From: Mycolicibacterium rufum
Lineage (GTDB): Bacteria > Actinomycetota > Actinomycetes > Mycobacteriales > Mycobacteriaceae
Assembly (NCBI RefSeq): GCF_022374875.2
Contig: NZ_CP092427.2
Location: 2,480,001 to 2,544,000 of the forward strand
Direction: 5' to 3'
DNA length: 64,000 bases
A model generated the notes under the pieces. That model was given only the letters and a program-made list of their open reading frames with translations. It did no database searches and was not told where the DNA came from. Below, piece after piece: positions 39,667 to 48,081 of the stretch. The translations under genes and the position numbers were made by a program. Numbering within the stretch: position 1 is the stretch's first letter; each line of letters starts with the position of its first letter.

Positions 39667-41461
39667 CGGCCCGTCGATCGCACAGCACGGCCTGATCGGC
39701 GATCTGCGGACCTGTGCACTGGTCGGCACGGACGGCACCATCGACTGGTTCTGCGCCCCGAGGTTCGACTCCCCCAGCGTGTTCGGCGCGATCCTGGATC
39801 CCGACCGCGGCGGAGCGTGGCAACTGACGCCGGTGTGCGACAGCGCAGGCACCCATCAGTTCTACTTCCCCGAATCGGCCACCCTGATCACCCGCTTCCT
39901 CACCGAACACGGCGTGGTCGAGGTGCACGACTTCATGCCGGTGGTGCGCCCCGCAGACGGCGAGCATCGGCAGCACCTGGTCCGCAGGATCGTCGCGGTC
40001 CGGGGCACGACCACGATCCGCATGACGCTCGACGCCCGACCCGATTACGGCAGAACGCGTTTCGCCGTGGAATCGCGCGGCGGCGCGGTCGACTTCAGGT
40101 CCGAGACGCTGGCGATGACGCTGACGTCGAGCGCCGAGCTCACCGTCGACGACGGTGTGGTCCGCGCCGAGGTCACCTTGAGCACGGGGGAAAGCGAGCA
40201 GTTCGTGCTGGAGGTCCTCGACGGGCCCGAGCAGATCGGCACCACCGACGACGTCCACGACGTCGGCGGACTGTTCGAGGCGACGGCCGCCTTCTGGCGA
40301 ACCTGGCTGTCGCAGTCGCGTTACCGCGGACGCTGGCGCGAGATGGTGGAGCGCTCGGCGATCACCCTCAAGCTGCTCACCCACGAGCCGACCGGCGCGA
40401 TCATCGCCGCGCCCACCACCAGCCTTCCGGAAACCCTTGGCGGCGAGCGGAACTGGGACTATCGCTACGTGTGGATGCGGGACGCCGGCTTCAGCCTGTA
40501 CGCCCTGCTGCGCCTCGGCTTCAACGAGGAGGCCAACGCCTTCATCGCCTGGCTGTCCGAGCGGCTCGGTCGCGGTAACCGGGAGCCCGACGGCCTGGGC
40601 CCGCTGCGGGTGCTCTACGACATCGACGGCAACGCCCCGGAGGAGATCGAACTCGACCATCTGCGTGGGCATCTCGACTCCACCCCGGTGCGGATCGGCA
40701 ACGCCGCCGCCGAGCAGTTGCAGCTCGACATCTACGGCGACCTGATCGACTCGGTGTACCTTTTCAACAAGTACGGCGCCGGCATCAGCCATGACGCGTG
40801 GTCGGACGTCGTCTACGTCATCGGCTGGCTGATCGACAACTGGCAGCGCGACGATGCCGGCATGTGGGAGGTCCGCGACGGCGAGAGGCCGAACACCACC
40901 TCGCGGCTGATGTGCTGGGTGGCCCTGGAACGGGCCATCCGCATCGCCCGGCAGCGCGGGCTGCCCGCCGATCTGGTGACGTGGTCGCGGGTGCGCGACG
41001 AGATCTACGACCGCATCATGACCGCCTGCTGGAATGCCGACCTGGAGACGTTCACCCGGTTCGAAGACGACGACACCCTCGACGCCGGCGTGCTGCTGAT
41101 GCCGATGGTGAAGTTCATCTCGCCCGTCGATCCCCGGTTCCTGTCCACCCTGGCCGCCATCGAGCGCCACCTCGTCACCGACAGCCTGGTGTTCCGATAC
41201 GACCCCCAGTCCGACGGTCTCGACGGGGACGAGGGCACGTTCTCGCTGTGCACGTTCTGGTACGTCGAGGCGCTCACCCGGGCCGGCAGGCTGGGGGACG
41301 CCCAGCTGGCGCTGGAGAAGATGTTCACCTACGCCAACCACGTCGGTCTCTACGCTGAGCAGGTGAGCGCCACCGGCGATCAGGTCGGCAACTTCCCGCA
41401 GGCGTTCACACACCTGTCGTTGATCAGCGCGGCGATCAACCTCGATCGCGCGCTCGGCTGA
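39659..41461 (+). CDS. GH15-family glycoside hydrolase (trehalase/glucoamylase-like)
   Basis: 600 residues. The N-terminal beta-domain begins HGLIGDLRTCALVGTDGTIDWFCAPRFDSPSVFGA, typical of bacterial GH15 proteins. The (alpha/alpha)6 catalytic domain has NWDYRYVWMRDAGFSLYALLRLGF, YGDLIDSVYL and GTFSLCTFWYVEAL. In mycobacteria a GH15 enzyme is the trehalase, but this one is shorter than that (about 670, recalled) and could use another alpha-glucoside. No signal peptide, so it acts inside the cell. Freed glucose would feed the adjacent zwf. Confidence 0.9.
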   Translation: MPDGPSIAQHGLIGDLRTCALVGTDGTIDWFCAPRFDSPSVFGAILDPDRGGAWQLTPVCDSAGTHQFYFPESATLITRFLTEHGVVEVHDFMPVVRPADGEHRQHLVRRIVAVRGTTTIRMTLDARPDYGRTRFAVESRGGAVDFRSETLAMTLTSSAELTVDDGVVRAEVTLSTGESEQFVLEVLDGPEQIGTTDDVHDVGGLFEATAAFWRTWLSQSRYRGRWREMVERSAITLKLLTHEPTGAIIAAPTTSLPETLGGERNWDYRYVWMRDAGFSLYALLRLGFNEEANAFIAWLSERLGRGNREPDGLGPLRVLYDIDGNAPEEIELDHLRGHLDSTPVRIGNAAAEQLQLDIYGDLIDSVYLFNKYGAGISHDAWSDVVYVIGWLIDNWQRDDAGMWEVRDGERPNTTSRLMCWVALERAIRIARQRGLPADLVTWSRVRDEIYDRIMTACWNADLETFTRFEDDDTLDAGVLLMPMVKFISPVDPRFLSTLAAIERHLVTDSLVFRYDPQSDGLDGDEGTFSLCTFWYVEALTRAGRLGDAQLALEKMFTYANHVGLYAEQVSATGDQVGNFPQAFTHLSLISAAINLDRALG

Positions 41462-41475
41462 GAGGACCGACGGAG

Positions 41476-42099
41476 ATGACCGTTGCCCAACGCGAACGTG
41501 CCGCCCTGGTGGCGACGTTCCGCGACACCGCCCCCGACGAACGCACGCTCTGCGAGGGCTGGGACGCCCGCGATCTGGCCGCGCACCTGGTGGTGCGGGA
41601 ACGTCGGCTCGACGCCGCACCCGGCATCCTGATCCCCGTCTTCGCCGACTACACCGAACGGGTGCAGAAGCAGGTGTCGGCCTCGACGGACTGGGATGCG
41701 CTGGTGGATCAGATCGCCGAGGGGCCGCCGCTGTACTCGCCGTTCAAGCTGCTCGATCCGATCGCCAACGTGGCGGAGATGTTCATCCACAACGAGGACG
41801 TGCGGCGGGCCCGACCCGGGTGGGAGCCCCGGCCGCTGGACGCGCAGACCACGGGCGCGCTGCGCCAGCCGGTGGGGATGATGGCGCGGCTGACGCTGCG
41901 CCGCGCCCCCGCGAAGGTGGTGCTGCGCACCCCGCAGGGCGAGACGGTGGCCACCGCCGGGCGCGGACCCCAGCTCACCGTCACCGGCGAACCCGGGGAG
42001 CTGCTGCTCTTCGCGGCCGGACGCGATGAGGCGCACGTCGCGTTCGACGGCCCCGCCGACCTGGTCGAGCGGGTGAAGGCGTCCCGCGGCGGGCTGTGA
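41476..42099 (+). CDS. TIGR03085-type DinB/mycothiol-enzyme superfamily protein
   Basis: 207 residues. The N-terminal four-helix bundle has the metal-ligand pattern LCEGWDARDLAAHLVVRER and, later, NVAEMFIHNEDVRRA, as in the mycothiol-dependent maleylpyruvate isomerase/DinB superfamily. The C-terminal part (about 130-207) is the SCP2-like lipid or ligand domain. A mycothiol-linked detoxification role would suit its place after mtr-zwf, but is only inferred. GACCGACGGAG lies upstream of the ATG. Confidence 0.8.
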   Translation: MTVAQRERAALVATFRDTAPDERTLCEGWDARDLAAHLVVRERRLDAAPGILIPVFADYTERVQKQVSASTDWDALVDQIAEGPPLYSPFKLLDPIANVAEMFIHNEDVRRARPGWEPRPLDAQTTGALRQPVGMMARLTLRRAPAKVVLRTPQGETVATAGRGPQLTVTGEPGELLLFAAGRDEAHVAFDGPADLVERVKASRGGL

Positions 42100-42102
42100 C
42101 CC

Positions 42103-42108
42103 TAGGCT
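42103..42108 (+). promoter_or_regulatory. Probable -10 box of a leaderless promoter
   Basis: TAGGCT ends six bases before GTG 42115, so the LLM gene may have its own start besides read-through from the upstream cluster. Confidence 0.35.
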
Positions 42109-42114
42109 GAGGAC

Positions 42115-43047
42115 GTGGACTTCCGCATCTTCGTCGAACCCCAGCAGGGCGCCCGCTACGCCGATCAGCTCGCGGTCGCGCAGACCGCCGAGAGCGCCGG
42201 CTATTCCGCGTTCTTCCGGTCGGATCACTACGTCGCGATGAGCGGGGACGGGCTCCCCGGCCCCACCGACTCCTGGGTGACGCTGGCGGGCCTGGCGCGC
42301 GAGACGTCGACGATCCGGCTCGGCACGATGGTCACCTCAGCGACCTTCCGCCATCCGGGGCCGCTGGCGATCTCGGTCGCCCAGGTCGACGAGATGAGCG
42401 GTGGCAGAGTCGAATTCGGCATCGGCGCCGGCTGGTTCGAAGCCGAGCACAAGGCGTACGCCATCCCGTTCCCGCCGCTGGGCGAGCGGTTCGACCGGTT
42501 GACCGAGCAGCTCGAGATCATCACCGGCCTGTGGACCACCGATGCGGGGCAGACGTTCGACTACAGCGGTGCGCACTACAGCGTGGCCGACTCCCCGGCG
42601 CTGCCCAAACCGGTCCAGTCCCCGCATCCGCCGATCATCATCGGCGGTGGCGGCGCCAAACGGACCCCGGCACTGGCGGCGCGATTCGCCGCGGAATTCA
42701 ACATCCCCTTCGTCCCGCTGGACACCCTCACGACGCAGTACGCGCGGGTGGCCGCCGCCGTCGAGGCCGCCGGCCGGGAGCGCGACTCCCTGGTCTACTC
42801 GGCGGCGTTCGTGGTGTGCGCGGGCCGGGACGACGCGGAGATCGCCCGCCGCGCCGACGCGATCGGCCGCGAGGTCGACGAACTGCGATCCAACTCCCCC
42901 GCCGTCGGCACCCCCGACGAGATCGTCGACAAGCTCGGACCGTTCGTCGAGGCCGGTGTCGAGCGGGTCTACCTGCAGCTTCTGGACATGTCAGATCTCG
43001 ACCAGGTGCAGTTCTTCGCCGAGAGCGTGGTCCCCCAGTTCGGCTGA
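42115..43047 (+). CDS. LLM-class, probably F420-dependent oxidoreductase
   Basis: 310 residues of TIM-barrel luciferase-like fold. Typical stretches: AESAGYSAFFRSDHY, GLARETSTIRLGTMVTSATFRHPG, GRVEFGIGAGWFEAEH and PIIIGGGGAKR. In mycobacteria most such proteins use reduced F420, which is recharged by glucose-6-phosphate via Fgd. The substrate is unknown. It starts with GTG. Confidence 0.85.
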   Translation: MDFRIFVEPQQGARYADQLAVAQTAESAGYSAFFRSDHYVAMSGDGLPGPTDSWVTLAGLARETSTIRLGTMVTSATFRHPGPLAISVAQVDEMSGGRVEFGIGAGWFEAEHKAYAIPFPPLGERFDRLTEQLEIITGLWTTDAGQTFDYSGAHYSVADSPALPKPVQSPHPPIIIGGGGAKRTPALAARFAAEFNIPFVPLDTLTTQYARVAAAVEAAGRERDSLVYSAAFVVCAGRDDAEIARRADAIGREVDELRSNSPAVGTPDEIVDKLGPFVEAGVERVYLQLLDMSDLDQVQFFAESVVPQFG

Positions 43048-43072
43048 CCGGCGGATCCCTGCGCACCGCGGT

Positions 43073-43078
43073 TACTAT
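43073..43078 (+). promoter_or_regulatory. -10 box TACTAT of a leaderless promoter
   Basis: TACTAT followed by CGGTGGCC and then GTG 43087. The same TACTATCGG...GCCGTG arrangement precedes the paralogous gene at 43566, so the promoter was duplicated or conserved with the gene. Confidence 0.55.
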
Positions 43079-43086
43079 CGGTGGCC

Positions 43087-43542
43087 GTGACCAGGCCGGA
43101 TCGAGACGACAGCGCGCGTCCTGAGCCGCCCGCCGTGCCCTGGCACAACAGGACCTCCACACTGCTCGGGGCCAGCATCGCCGCGCTCGTGTTGATCGCG
43201 GTGCTCATCACCTCGGCGTCGTGGGTGTCGCGGCAGTTCAACGAGCCCGAGCAGGCGCCGCTGAACTTCGTCGACCCCTCCTTCTCCTCCACCGGGGAGA
43301 CGACCGCGACACCGACGACGACCGGCACCATCACCAGCACCAGTCCCCCGATGACCACGGACATCAACCCCGAGTCGACCCCACCGACGACGTCGGGTTC
43401 GGAGACGTCCGGCAGCGAGACGCCGACGGGCCCGCCCCCATCGACGCGTCCCCCACGCACCCGTGACGACGACGCCGACACCTCCACGACACGCAAACGC
43501 CCACGGACGAACGTGACACGCACGCTCTACCCGGTGCCGTAG
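43087..43542 (+). CDS. Single-pass membrane protein with Ser/Thr/Pro-rich outer tail (copy 1)
   Basis: 151 residues from GTG 43087; GTG 43081 is in frame but would be upstream of the predicted transcript start. Layout: a charged N-terminus (about 15 residues), a juxtamembrane PPAVPWHNR, a membrane helix (LLGASIAALVLIAVLITSA), then a disordered tail full of Thr, Ser and Pro, and finally basic RKRPRTNVTRTL. The next gene is a paralogue with the same layout. No enzyme motif. Possibly a wall-associated or mannosylated tail protein. Confidence 0.75.
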   Translation: MTRPDRDDSARPEPPAVPWHNRTSTLLGASIAALVLIAVLITSASWVSRQFNEPEQAPLNFVDPSFSSTGETTATPTTTGTITSTSPPMTTDINPESTPPTTSGSETSGSETPTGPPPSTRPPRTRDDDADTSTTRKRPRTNVTRTLYPVP

Positions 43543-43553
43543 CCGCAAGAGCC

Positions 43554-43559
43554 TACTAT
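43554..43559 (+). promoter_or_regulatory. -10 box TACTAT of a leaderless promoter
   Basis: TACTAT then CGGGCC then GTG 43566. Near copy of the promoter at 43073. Confidence 0.55.
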
Positions 43560-43565
43560 CGGGCC

Positions 43566-44060
43566 GTGGCGCGATACGGATCCGGTGACGACGAGAACTA
43601 CTACTCCGACGACGAGCCGACGCAGCTCAACGACTACGGGTACGACCAGCCACCGACCGACGATCCGGCCGCCGTTCCGTGGTACCGCAAACCGGTCGCG
43701 CTGGTGTCGTTCGGCGCGGTGGGCGCCGTGCTGATCGCGCTGATCATCTATGGTCTGGCCCGCGCCATCACCGGCGACTCCCCGTCGGAGCCCACCACCT
43801 CGTCGCTGACGCCGCTGACCTCCAGTTCCGCGCCGGCGGTCGCGCCGACGTCCACGGCGGCCGAGACGACGACCACGACCACCGAGCCGACCACCACCGA
43901 GCCCACGACGACGACCACCACGACCACACCGACGACGACGTCGCCGACCACGACCACCACCACGGCGCCGACGACGACCGTGACTACCAGCACGAGCACC
44001 GTCACCCAGACCGAGACGCAGACGGTGACCGAGACGCCCCCGCCGCCGCCGACTCCGTAG
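43566..44060 (+). CDS. Single-pass membrane protein with poly-Thr outer tail (copy 2)
   Basis: 164 residues. The acidic, Tyr-rich N-terminus (DDENYYSDDEPTQLNDYGYD) is followed by DPAAVPWYRKPVAL, a membrane helix (VSFGAVGAVLIALIIYGLA) and a tail of about 95 residues dominated by Thr with Pro, Ser and Val, ending TPPPPPTP. PWYRKP plus helix plus Thr tail closely resembles the C-terminal third of the Hsp70-like protein at 55360-57156 (PWYKRP). The last 59 bases overlap the convergent TetR gene. Confidence 0.75.
   Translation: MARYGSGDDENYYSDDEPTQLNDYGYDQPPTDDPAAVPWYRKPVALVSFGAVGAVLIALIIYGLARAITGDSPSEPTTSSLTPLTSSSAPAVAPTSTAAETTTTTTEPTTTEPTTTTTTTTPTTTSPTTTTTTAPTTTVTTSTSTVTQTETQTVTETPPPPPTP
43860..44015 (+). 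repeat. Low-complexity ACC/ACG trinucleotide tract
   Basis: The Thr-rich tail is coded by runs of ACC and ACG with GCC/CCG interruptions. Such DNA is prone to slippage, so the tail length may vary between strains. Confidence 0.7.
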
Positions 44061-44619
44061 CGAGCGGCGCGAGGATCCGGCCCGACAGCTCGAGCAGGAT
44101 CCGGTGCAGTTCACCGTCGTCGACGTCGGCCAGACCGGGATCGGCCGCGGCCTTGCACACCCCGGAGAGGAACACCGACAGGGCGACACGGTCGGCGACG
44201 GTGCAGTCGGAACCCTCGAGCAGTTCCCGGATTCGGGTGGTCACCACGTCGAATTCCGGTTCGCTGTGCACCAATTGGTCGATGGCCGGGTCGCCGTGGA
44301 AGAACACCGCCAGCTCGCGGTAGCGCACCGTCATCTCGATCAGCCCGCTCACGATCACGGCTCGCCGGGCCTCCACGTCGGGAAGAGCGTCGGCGATCCG
44401 GATGACCCGGGCCATGTCCTCGACGGACGGCCGGAGCACTTCCAGCGCGATGTCCTCCTTGGACCGGAACTGGTAGTACACCGCCGCTTTGCTCACCCCG
44501 ATGCGGTCGGCGATCATCTGCAGCGACGTGCCGTGGACCCCGTGCGCGGCGAAGAGCGCCAGCGCGGCATCGAGCACCCGCTGCCGGGCCAGACCACGCG
44601 GCGCCGTGGGTTTCGCCAT
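44002..44619 (-). CDS. TetR-family regulator divergent from mmpS-mmpL
   Basis: 205 residues. The HTH is in LDAALALFAAHGVHGTSLQM then ADRIGVSKAAVYYQFRSKED. The C-terminal ligand domain ends in a Ser/Ala-rich tail encoded opposite the Thr tail of the neighbouring gene (59-base overlap). GGGCGGGAGG precedes the ATG. By position it probably represses the MmpS/MmpL exporter operon; other mycobacterial mmpS/mmpL pairs are controlled the same way by TetR or MarR proteins. Confidence 0.88.
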   Translation of the reverse strand: MAKPTAPRGLARQRVLDAALALFAAHGVHGTSLQMIADRIGVSKAAVYYQFRSKEDIALEVLRPSVEDMARVIRIADALPDVEARRAVIVSGLIEMTVRYRELAVFFHGDPAIDQLVHSEPEFDVVTTRIRELLEGSDCTVADRVALSVFLSGVCKAAADPGLADVDDGELHRILLELSGRILAPLATESAAAGASRSPSASRSG

Positions 44620-44705
44620 CCTCCCGCCCCACCCCTTTCGATCGCCCGAAGGAACCACACAGTAACCGTCCGACGGCATCGGCGTCGACGATTGCTCTAC
44701 CGCAT

Positions 44706-44745
44706 ACCAAACTGGAGTTAGCCGTTCGGCTTGCTCAGGTTTGGT
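44706..44745. promoter_or_regulatory. Candidate operator in the TetR/mmpS intergenic region
   Basis: ACCAAAC (44706-44712) and GTTTGGT (44739-44745) form perfect inverted arms, 33 bases from start to start. The wide spacing is more than one TetR dimer would span, so it may be two half-sites of separate operators. The mmpS promoter is probably at or just after the right arm (TCTAAT at 44752-44757). Confidence 0.35.
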
Positions 44746-44800
44746 TGGCCCTCTAATGTTTGCGTACCTAAATACATCTCGTCCGCCGACAAAAGGGGCA

Positions 44801-45238
44801 GTGGTGGTCGGAATCGTCAAGCGGGCCTGGATCCCGCTGCTCATCGCGGTGGTGGTCGGCCTCGGTGGCGTCGTCGTGTACCGGATGCACGGATTCTTCG
44901 GATCGAACAACGAGACCACCCGGCCCGGCGCGGGTCTGGCCCAGGACGCCGAACCGTTCAATCCCAAAGTCGTGACCTACCAGGTCACCGGAACAGAAGG
45001 CGCCGTGGCGACCATCAACTATCTCGATCTCGACGCGACCCCGCAGCGGGTCGACGACGCGCCGCTACCGTGGTCGATCACCCTGCGGACCACGAAGCCG
45101 TCAGCCAGCGCCACCCTGATCGCCCAGGGTGACGCCGGCACCATCAGCTGCCGCGTCATCGTCAACGACGAGGTCAAGGACGAGCGAACAGCCACCGGGA
45201 TCAACGCCCAGACCTCGTGCCTGGTCAAGTCGGCATGA
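44801..45238 (+). CDS. MmpS-family membrane accessory protein
   Basis: 145 residues from GTG 44801, with AAAAGGGG just before it; an in-frame ATG at 44741 has no ribosome-binding site. One membrane helix ([18 protein letters not shown]) then the outer beta-sandwich: [32 protein letters not shown] and [16 protein letters not shown] with two Cys (also TSCLVKSA). MmpS proteins assist an MmpL transporter in moving lipids or siderophores. Its stop overlaps the mmpL ATG (ATGA). Confidence 0.92.
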   Translation: MVVGIVKRAWIPLLIAVVVGLGGVVVYRMHGFFGSNNETTRPGAGLAQDAEPFNPKVVTYQVTGTEGAVATINYLDLDATPQRVDDAPLPWSITLRTTKPSASATLIAQGDAGTISCRVIVNDEVKDERTATGINAQTSCLVKSA

Positions 45239-48081
45239 GCGCCCCGGACACCGGCCGCGCCGGCATCCCCCGCTTCCTGCGTCTTTTCTGCGTGCCGGTC
45301 CTGGTGGGCTGGCTGGCGCTGACCGCGCTCGTCAACGTCGTCGTGCCGCAGTTGGAGGCGGTCGGCGCCGCCAACTCGACGTCGCTGACCCCCAACGATG
45401 CCCCCTCGCTGCAGGCCAGTCAGCTGGTCGGAAAACTGTTCGACGAGTACGACTCCAACAGCTCGGCCATGATCGTGCTCGAGAGCGACACACCCCTGGG
45501 CGCCGAGGCGCACCGCTACTACGACGGACTCGTCGCCGATCTGCGCAAGGACACCACCCACGTCCAGCACATCCAGGACCTCTGGGGCGATCCGCTGACG
45601 TCGTCGGGCTCGCAGTCGGCCGACAACCTGTCGGCCTACGTGCAGCTCTACATCGCCGGCAATCAGGGTGAGACGCTGGCCAACGAATCGGTGGAGGCGA
45701 TCCGCGACATCGTCGCCGCACATCCGCCGCCGTCGGGACTGCGGGTGTACGTCACGGGTGCGGGACCACTGAACTCCGATCAGCAGCACGCCGGCGACAA
45801 GAGCCTGCAGCTGGTGACGGCGCTGACCTTCGTCGTGATCATCACGATGCTGCTGCTGGTCTACCGGTCCGTCGTGACCGTCCTGCTGGTGTTGGTGACG
45901 GTGGTGCTGGAGCTCGCGGTCGCACGCGGTGTCGTCGCGTTCCTCGGCTACCACCACATCATCGAGCTGTCGACGTTCGCGGTGAACCTGTTGACGCTGT
46001 TGGCGATTGCCGCCGCGACTGACTACGCGATCTTCCTCGTCGGCCGCTACCACGAGGCACGCAACGCCGGCGAGGACCGCGAAAGCGCCTTCTACACCAT
46101 GTATCACGGCACGGCGCACGTCATCATGGGGTCCGGGCTGACGATCGCCGGGGCGACCCTGTGCCTGCACTTCACACGGCTGCCGTACTTCCAGACCCTC
46201 GGGATCCCGTTGGCGATCGGCATGTTCGTCGTGACGATGGCGGCGCTGACGCTGGCGCCGGCGATCATCACCATCGCGTCCCGATTCGGTCTGCTGGAGC
46301 CCAAGCGCGGTCAGCGGACCCGGGGTTGGCGCCGGATCGGAACCGCTGTCGTGCGGTGGCCGGGGCCGATCCTGGTGGCGTCGATCGCCGTCACGCTGGT
46401 CGGCCTGCTCGCACTGCCGTCCTACACCACCAGCTACGACGACAAGAAGTACCTGCCCGCCGACGTCGAGGCCAACGTCGGCTATCAGGTTGCCGCCAAA
46501 CATTTTCCGCAGGCACGGCTCAACCCCGAGGTCCTGATGCTGGTTTCCGACCACGACCTGCGCAACTCGACGGACATGCTCGTCGTGGACCGGGTCGCCA
46601 AGAGCGTGTTCCACCTCCCGGGCATCGCCCGGGTGCAGACCATCACCCGGCCACTGGGCACGCCGATCGAAGGCAGTTCGATTCCCTACATCGTGGGCCA
46701 GCAGGGCGTGAACCAGAAGCTCACCCAGTCCTATGCCGAAGCCCGCACGGCCGATCTGCTCAAGCAAGCGTCCGACATCAACGATCAGATCAACGTGCTG
46801 CGTGAGCAGTTGACGCTGCAGAAGCAGAGCGCTGCGGCTCAGCAGGAGCAGACCGATGTGCTGAAGCAGACGGTGGCGGTCACCAACGATCTGCGGGACA
46901 AGATCGCCAACTTCGACGATTTCTTCCGGCCGTTGCGCAACTACTTCTACTGGGAACCGCACTGTTACGACATCCCGGTGTGCTACAGCCTGCGCTCCCT
47001 GTTCGACGCGCTCGACGGCATCGATCAGCTGTCGGGTCTGCTGGCGGAGACCACGATCAGCCTCGACAAGATCAACGCTTTGCAGCCCAAACTGCTGGCA
47101 CTGATTCCCCCGCAGATCGCCAGCCAGGAACGCAACCGCGATCAGATCATGACGAACTACTCGACGCAGAAGGACCAGCAGGATCTGCAGGACCGGCAGC
47201 AGTCGGACCCGAACGCGATCGGCCGGGCCTTCAACGATTCCAAGATCGACGATTCGTTCTACCTGCCGCCCGAGGTCTTCGACAATGCCGATTTCCAGCG
47301 AGGCCTCAAGCAGTTCGTCTCGCCGGACGGAAAAGCGGTGCGTTTCATCATCTCTCACCAGGGTGACCCGGCGACGCCCGAAGGCATCTCGCACATCGAT
47401 CAGATCAAGAACGCCGCGTTCGAGGCGATCAAGGGCACGCCGTTGGAGACCTCGAAGATCTATCTGGGCGGTACCGCGGCGACGTACAAGGACATGCGGG
47501 ACGGGTCCAACTACGACCTCATCATCGCCGCCGTCTCGGCGATCTGCCTGATCTTCATCATCATGCTGATCATCACCAGGGCGGCGATCGCGGCGCTGGT
47601 GATCGTCGGGACGGTGGTGCTGTCGCTCGCCGCGTCGTTCGGGCTGGCGGTTCTGTTGTGGCAGCACGTGATCGGAATCGAACTGCACTGGCTGGTGTTG
47701 GCGATGTCGGTGATCATCCTGCTGGCGGTGGGGTCGGACTACAACCTGCTGCTGGTGTCACGATTCAAGGAGGAACGCGACGCCGGATTGAACACCGGCA
47801 TCATCCGCGCCGTCGCCGGCAGCGGCAGCGTGGTGACCTCGGCGGGGCTGGTGTTCGCCTTCACGATGATGTCGTTCGCGATCAGCGATCTGAAGGTGAT
47901 GGCTCAGGTGGGCACCACGATCGGGCTCGGCCTGCTGGTCGACACCCTGGTGATCCGGTCCTTCATGACGCCGTCGATCGCGGCGCTGATGGGCCGGTGG
48001 TTCTGGTGGCCGCAGATCGTCCGCGCCCGGCCGGCCCGCCGGCCGCGTGCGTCAGCGACGTCAGCAGGTGGTCTCGACTGA
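45235..48081 (+). CDS. MmpL-family RND transporter
   Basis: 948 residues with 12 helices. The proton-relay Asp-Tyr pairs are in TM4 ([17 protein letters not shown]) and TM10 ([17 protein letters not shown]). The large outer loops include a coiled segment ([18 protein letters not shown]) and Cys in [10 protein letters not shown]. Size and the MmpS partner fit the MmpL4/5-like branch, some members of which export siderophores, glycolipids or drugs; the cargo here is not known. The C-terminus is short, with no long cytosolic tail as in MmpL3. The last 21 bases overlap the convergent Hsp70-like gene. Confidence 0.95.
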   Translation: MSAPDTGRAGIPRFLRLFCVPVLVGWLALTALVNVVVPQLEAVGAANSTSLTPNDAPSLQASQLVGKLFDEYDSNSSAMIVLESDTPLGAEAHRYYDGLVADLRKDTTHVQHIQDLWGDPLTSSGSQSADNLSAYVQLYIAGNQGETLANESVEAIRDIVAAHPPPSGLRVYVTGAGPLNSDQQHAGDKSLQLVTALTFVVIITMLLLVYRSVVTVLLVLVTVVLELAVARGVVAFLGYHHIIELSTFAVNLLTLLAIAAATDYAIFLVGRYHEARNAGEDRESAFYTMYHGTAHVIMGSGLTIAGATLCLHFTRLPYFQTLGIPLAIGMFVVTMAALTLAPAIITIASRFGLLEPKRGQRTRGWRRIGTAVVRWPGPILVASIAVTLVGLLALPSYTTSYDDKKYLPADVEANVGYQVAAKHFPQARLNPEVLMLVSDHDLRNSTDMLVVDRVAKSVFHLPGIARVQTITRPLGTPIEGSSIPYIVGQQGVNQKLTQSYAEARTADLLKQASDINDQINVLREQLTLQKQSAAAQQEQTDVLKQTVAVTNDLRDKIANFDDFFRPLRNYFYWEPHCYDIPVCYSLRSLFDALDGIDQLSGLLAETTISLDKINALQPKLLALIPPQIASQERNRDQIMTNYSTQKDQQDLQDRQQSDPNAIGRAFNDSKIDDSFYLPPEVFDNADFQRGLKQFVSPDGKAVRFIISHQGDPATPEGISHIDQIKNAAFEAIKGTPLETSKIYLGGTAATYKDMRDGSNYDLIIAAVSAICLIFIIMLIITRAAIAALVIVGTVVLSLAASFGLAVLLWQHVIGIELHWLVLAMSVIILLAVGSDYNLLLVSRFKEERDAGLNTGIIRAVAGSGSVVTSAGLVFAFTMMSFAISDLKVMAQVGTTIGLGLLVDTLVIRSFMTPSIAALMGRWFWWPQIVRARPARRPRASATSAGGLD

